Origin: DATJLY01 sp963773665
GTDB taxonomy: Bacteria > Pseudomonadota > Alphaproteobacteria > ATCC43930 > CGMCC-115725
NCBI GenBank assembly: GCA_963773665.1
Contig: CAVZBZ010000002.1
Location: forward strand, 620,001-684,000
Length of the DNA: 64,000 nt
Reading direction: 5' to 3'
In this document: positions 61,920 to 64,000 of the stretch, one piece after another
Position numbering within the stretch: the stretch's first letter is position 1
How the letters are laid out: each line of letters begins with the position of its first letter
The notes under the pieces: model-generated
Seen by the model: only the letters and a program-made list of their open reading frames with translations
What the model was told of the DNA's origin: nothing
Databases searched by the model: none
Made by a program: the position numbers and the translations under genes

Positions 61920-63253
61920 TGCAGCGCTTCGATGAATTTTTTGCCGAGCGAGATCGCGCTTTCGTAGAGCACGCCCTGCATGGCGATGTTGGAGACGAGC
62001 GCCTCGCTGCCGCTGTCCTGCGTCACCGCCGTGAGCGTCACGTCGTAAAGGCCGGGAAACGCCCGATACGCGCGCGCGCACCACACCGTGCGCAAGGTCG
62101 GGCGCGTGCCGGAGGGCGAGGTCGCGACGAAATTCTCCTCGCAGCGCTGCTGCGTCTGCCATTTGCGCGACCAGCCGTTGCCGAAGCCGGGATGAATCTG
62201 CTGCGACAGGAAGGCCGCGAACTGGAACTGGTTGAGCGTGTCGCTCTTCACATAGACATGCGTGAGGCGCACGAGGCCGGTATTGAGGTCGCCCGCGATG
62301 AAAAGCTGCGTGTCGCTGTTGCACAGGCTCGCATTGACGGTGGCGCGCGGCTTCGGCACGTCGTCGGCATTGGTGCGGCCCCAGCACGAGAACCACGGCG
62401 CCGAGCTTTCCGGCGCCTCGTAGCGGCCGAACGCGACCGAGCGGAAGCCCATGCCCTCGAGCGAGGAATAAAGCCCGGCCTGCCAGTCGCGGAACTGCCG
62501 GCCGATCTCGGCGGTGAAATCGGCGGGCGGCGCGGCGCCGCTCTCCTCGGCGCGGTCGATGAGCGCAACGGCAAAGCGCGCCGGCACGAGGAAGCTCACG
62601 AGCTCGCCGCCCAATTCGTGCGCGACGTTGATGCCGGCGACAGTCCCGTCGGCCAGCACGGCCGGGCCGCCGCTCATCCCGGGGTTGAGCGCGCCCGAGA
62701 AATGAATGCGCTGGTTGTAGGTGCGATCGACCGGGCCGTTATAGGTGCCGTCGACGATGGTGAAGCCCAGATCGAGCGGATTGCCCATCGAATAGAGATG
62801 CTCGCCCTTCGCCAAATCGCCTTTGACGGCGCGGCCGGAAAAGGTGAAATAGGGCGTGTTGGCGCGGTCAAGCCGCACGACCGCCAAATCGTTCGCGACA
62901 TCGAGCGCCAGGAGATCGAGCTTGCCGCGGCTGCCGTCCGCCATCAGGTATTCGAGCCGGTAGGTCTTGGGCTCGAGCGCGTACTGCGAGACGACGTGAT
63001 AATTCGTGATCGCGAGCCCGTCGCCGCTCACGAGAAAGCCCGAGCCGATCACGAACTGGCGCCCGGCCGCCTCGACGATGGTGCGGATCTGCAAGAGCCG
63101 CGGCCGCGCCGCGGCATAAACCGATTCCGCATTTGCCGCATCGCCGCCCGGCTCGGGCAGCGCAGCGGCCGGGTCGTGCGCGGCGGCAAGCGCCAAAACA
63201 CCGAGCGCGAACGCGGCTCTCAGGACGACGGACTGCGCAATCGATTTGCTCAA
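61907..63253 (-). CDS. exported trypsin-like (S1C-type) serine protease
   Basis: A 448-residue protein with a signal peptide (about residues 1-31). The catalytic triad is visible as His86 (ITNYHVV), Asp122 (ANDLAVVRL) and Ser194 (NPGMSGGPAVL). There is no PDZ domain as in DegP; instead a unique C-terminal region of about 220 residues with four cysteines (FSCWG, SLCN, RCEE, VWCAR) follows. It lies upstream of and overlaps the FHA gene. It probably acts in the periplasm. Confidence 0.85.
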   Translation of the reverse strand: MSKSIAQSVVLRAAFALGVLALAAAHDPAAALPEPGGDAANAESVYAAARPRLLQIRTIVEAAGRQFVIGSGFLVSGDGLAITNYHVVSQYALEPKTYRLEYLMADGSRGKLDLLALDVANDLAVVRLDRANTPYFTFSGRAVKGDLAKGEHLYSMGNPLDLGFTIVDGTYNGPVDRTYNQRIHFSGALNPGMSGGPAVLADGTVAGINVAHELGGELVSFLVPARFAVALIDRAEESGAAPPADFTAEIGRQFRDWQAGLYSSLEGMGFRSVAFGRYEAPESSAPWFSCWGRTNADDVPKPRATVNASLCNSDTQLFIAGDLNTGLVRLTHVYVKSDTLNQFQFAAFLSQQIHPGFGNGWSRKWQTQQRCEENFVATSPSGTRPTLRTVWCARAYRAFPGLYDVTLTAVTQDSGSEALVSNIAMQGVLYESAISLGKKFIEALQWTK

Positions 63254-63329
63254 GGAGTTAACGAACCGCCTTCAATACTATCGCGCGATTCTAGACCCTG
63301 AAGGGGGCGTATGAAATCCCCTCTTTGCA

Positions 63330-64000
63330 TCAGCCGCGCGGCTTCTCGCGCGTCGCGGCCTTGAGGTGGACGAGCAGCGGATAGATCGCGGCGAGGAAGG
63401 CCAAGGCCACGCCCCACGCGCCCTCGCGATAGCCGCGCCGCGCGACGTAGGATTTCCACGCGCGGCTGAACACGCGGCGCAGCGAGGAGCCAAGGGACGG
63501 CACCCGCCCCGCCTCGATCGCGTCGAGCGCCGCCAGATCGGTGTAACGATTGACGCGCGCGACCATGTCCGAGAAATCGCGATAGACGTAATGGTCCATC
63601 GGCTGCGTCAGGCGGCGGCGCGGGCCTGAGAGATCGATCGGCGGATGGACGCGCCCCCTGCCCCAGCGCTTGGCGCCGGCATGGAACAGCGACGGCTTCG
63701 CCGTGACGCCGTTATAGGCGCCCCAGCCATAACGGACGAGGCGGTTGCCGATGCGATTGGCCATCGGCACGAGAAAATAGCCGTCGCTCGCACCGGCGAT
63801 GGCAACGCGAATTTCGGCGGCGAGCGCCTCGGGCACCCGCTCGTCGCAATCGACCTCGAGAATCCACTCGCCGCTGCACGCGTCGATGCCGGCGTTGCGG
63901 CGCTCGCCCTCGACCTCCCAGGCGCCTTCGACGATACGGGCGCCATGGTCCGCCGCGATTGCCGCCGAGCGGTCGGTCGAGCGGTCGAGCACCACCACGA
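63330..64000 (-). CDS. family 2 glycosyltransferase, WaaE-like (partial)
   Basis: The C-terminal 223 residues of a GT-A glycosyltransferase; the N-terminus is beyond the window. Visible are VVVLDRSTDRS, the metal-binding GEWILEVDCDERVPE, the WaaE-like YNGVTAKPSLFHAGAKRWGR with RVHPPIDL, and a C-terminal membrane-associated helix (VALAFLAAIYPLLVHLK). Such enzymes add sugars to lipopolysaccharide core or capsule. It reads in the same direction as the protease gene. Confidence 0.85.
   Translation of the reverse strand, partial: VVVLDRSTDRSAAIAADHGARIVEGAWEVEGERRNAGIDACSGEWILEVDCDERVPEALAAEIRVAIAGASDGYFLVPMANRIGNRLVRYGWGAYNGVTAKPSLFHAGAKRWGRGRVHPPIDLSGPRRRLTQPMDHYVYRDFSDMVARVNRYTDLAALDAIEAGRVPSLGSSLRRVFSRAWKSYVARRGYREGAWGVALAFLAAIYPLLVHLKAATREKPRG

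Overview
The window is high-GC DNA from a free-living alphaproteobacterium. Evidence for the class: FlaF, FlbT, FliX, FlbD, a MotE-like protein, a DUF6468 protein, CtrA, ChpT and SciP (DUF1153) all occur here, and the gene orders fliF-fliG-fliH-fliN-flbD and flgE-sciP-fliF resemble the Caulobacter arrangement. I cannot fix the order; the S10 peptidase and the FhlB-like and MotE-like genes would suit a Rhodospirillales/Micropepsales-type genome. No rRNA, tRNA or CRISPR array was seen.

Layout. 1-1.7 kb: export-apparatus genes (fhlB-like, a small unknown, fliO, fliP). 1.7-4.3 kb: an exported S10 peptidase, then an IS630-family element inserted in the stop codon of the next gene. 4.3-10.05 kb (minus strand): fliL-fliM-DUF6468-motE-like-TPR operon. 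10.3-13.6 kb: flgF-flgG-flgA-flgH. 13.6-14.6 kb (minus): dksA and fliX. 14.75-19.1 kb: flgI-flgJ-flgN-like-flgK-flgL. 19.1-23.5 kb: sugar-nucleotide genes of a pseudaminic-acid type (pseB, pseF-, pseH-, pseI-like, a reductase). 23.6-30.1 kb: a cysteine-free unknown, then a minus-strand block of maf, flmG-like, flaF, flbT and one flagellin. 30.4-33.8 kb: fliK-flgD-flgE. 33.9-44.4 kb: sciP, then fliF-fliG-fliH-fliN-flbD-flhA-flhF-flhG and a fliK-like gene. 44.4-47.1 kb: fliJ-fliI (minus) divergent from ctrA. 47.2-53.1 kb (minus): cheA-cheW-cheY-cheB-cheR preceded by chpT. 53.1-54.6 kb (minus): mobA, fdhD. Then an MCP, a repeat-rich gap, moaA, nadK, an M20 peptidase and an AstE/AspA-type hydrolase; finally on the minus strand an FHA membrane protein, an S1C-type protease and a glycosyltransferase cut by the window edge.

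Regulation is readable in the DNA. Three exact TTAA-N7-TTAA CtrA boxes lie upstream of fliX, fliI and ctrA, and near-matches lie upstream of fliL, flbT, sciP, fliF, cheA and the MCP gene. Four promoters with the sigma-54 GG-N10-GC spacing precede flgF, flgI, the flagellin gene and fliK. Each is accompanied by 13-bp palindromes close to GGCAA-N3-TTGCC, which I infer are FlbD enhancer (ftr-type) sites. Five of them form an array between the divergent flagellin and fliK promoters. fliF carries a palindrome pair plus a CtrA-like box, matching the known dual control of fliF in Caulobacter. The genes and sites together describe a CtrA to FliX/FlbD to sigma-54 flagellar cascade with its own modulators (SciP, ChpT), its flagellin glycosylation genes and its chemotaxis operon.

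Caution: eighteen conserved genes, plus the transposase, need a single-base correction to read through, and in every case the sequence has one base too many. Because housekeeping and flagellar genes are hit alike, I treat these as probable insertion-type sequence errors and annotate the genes as intact.
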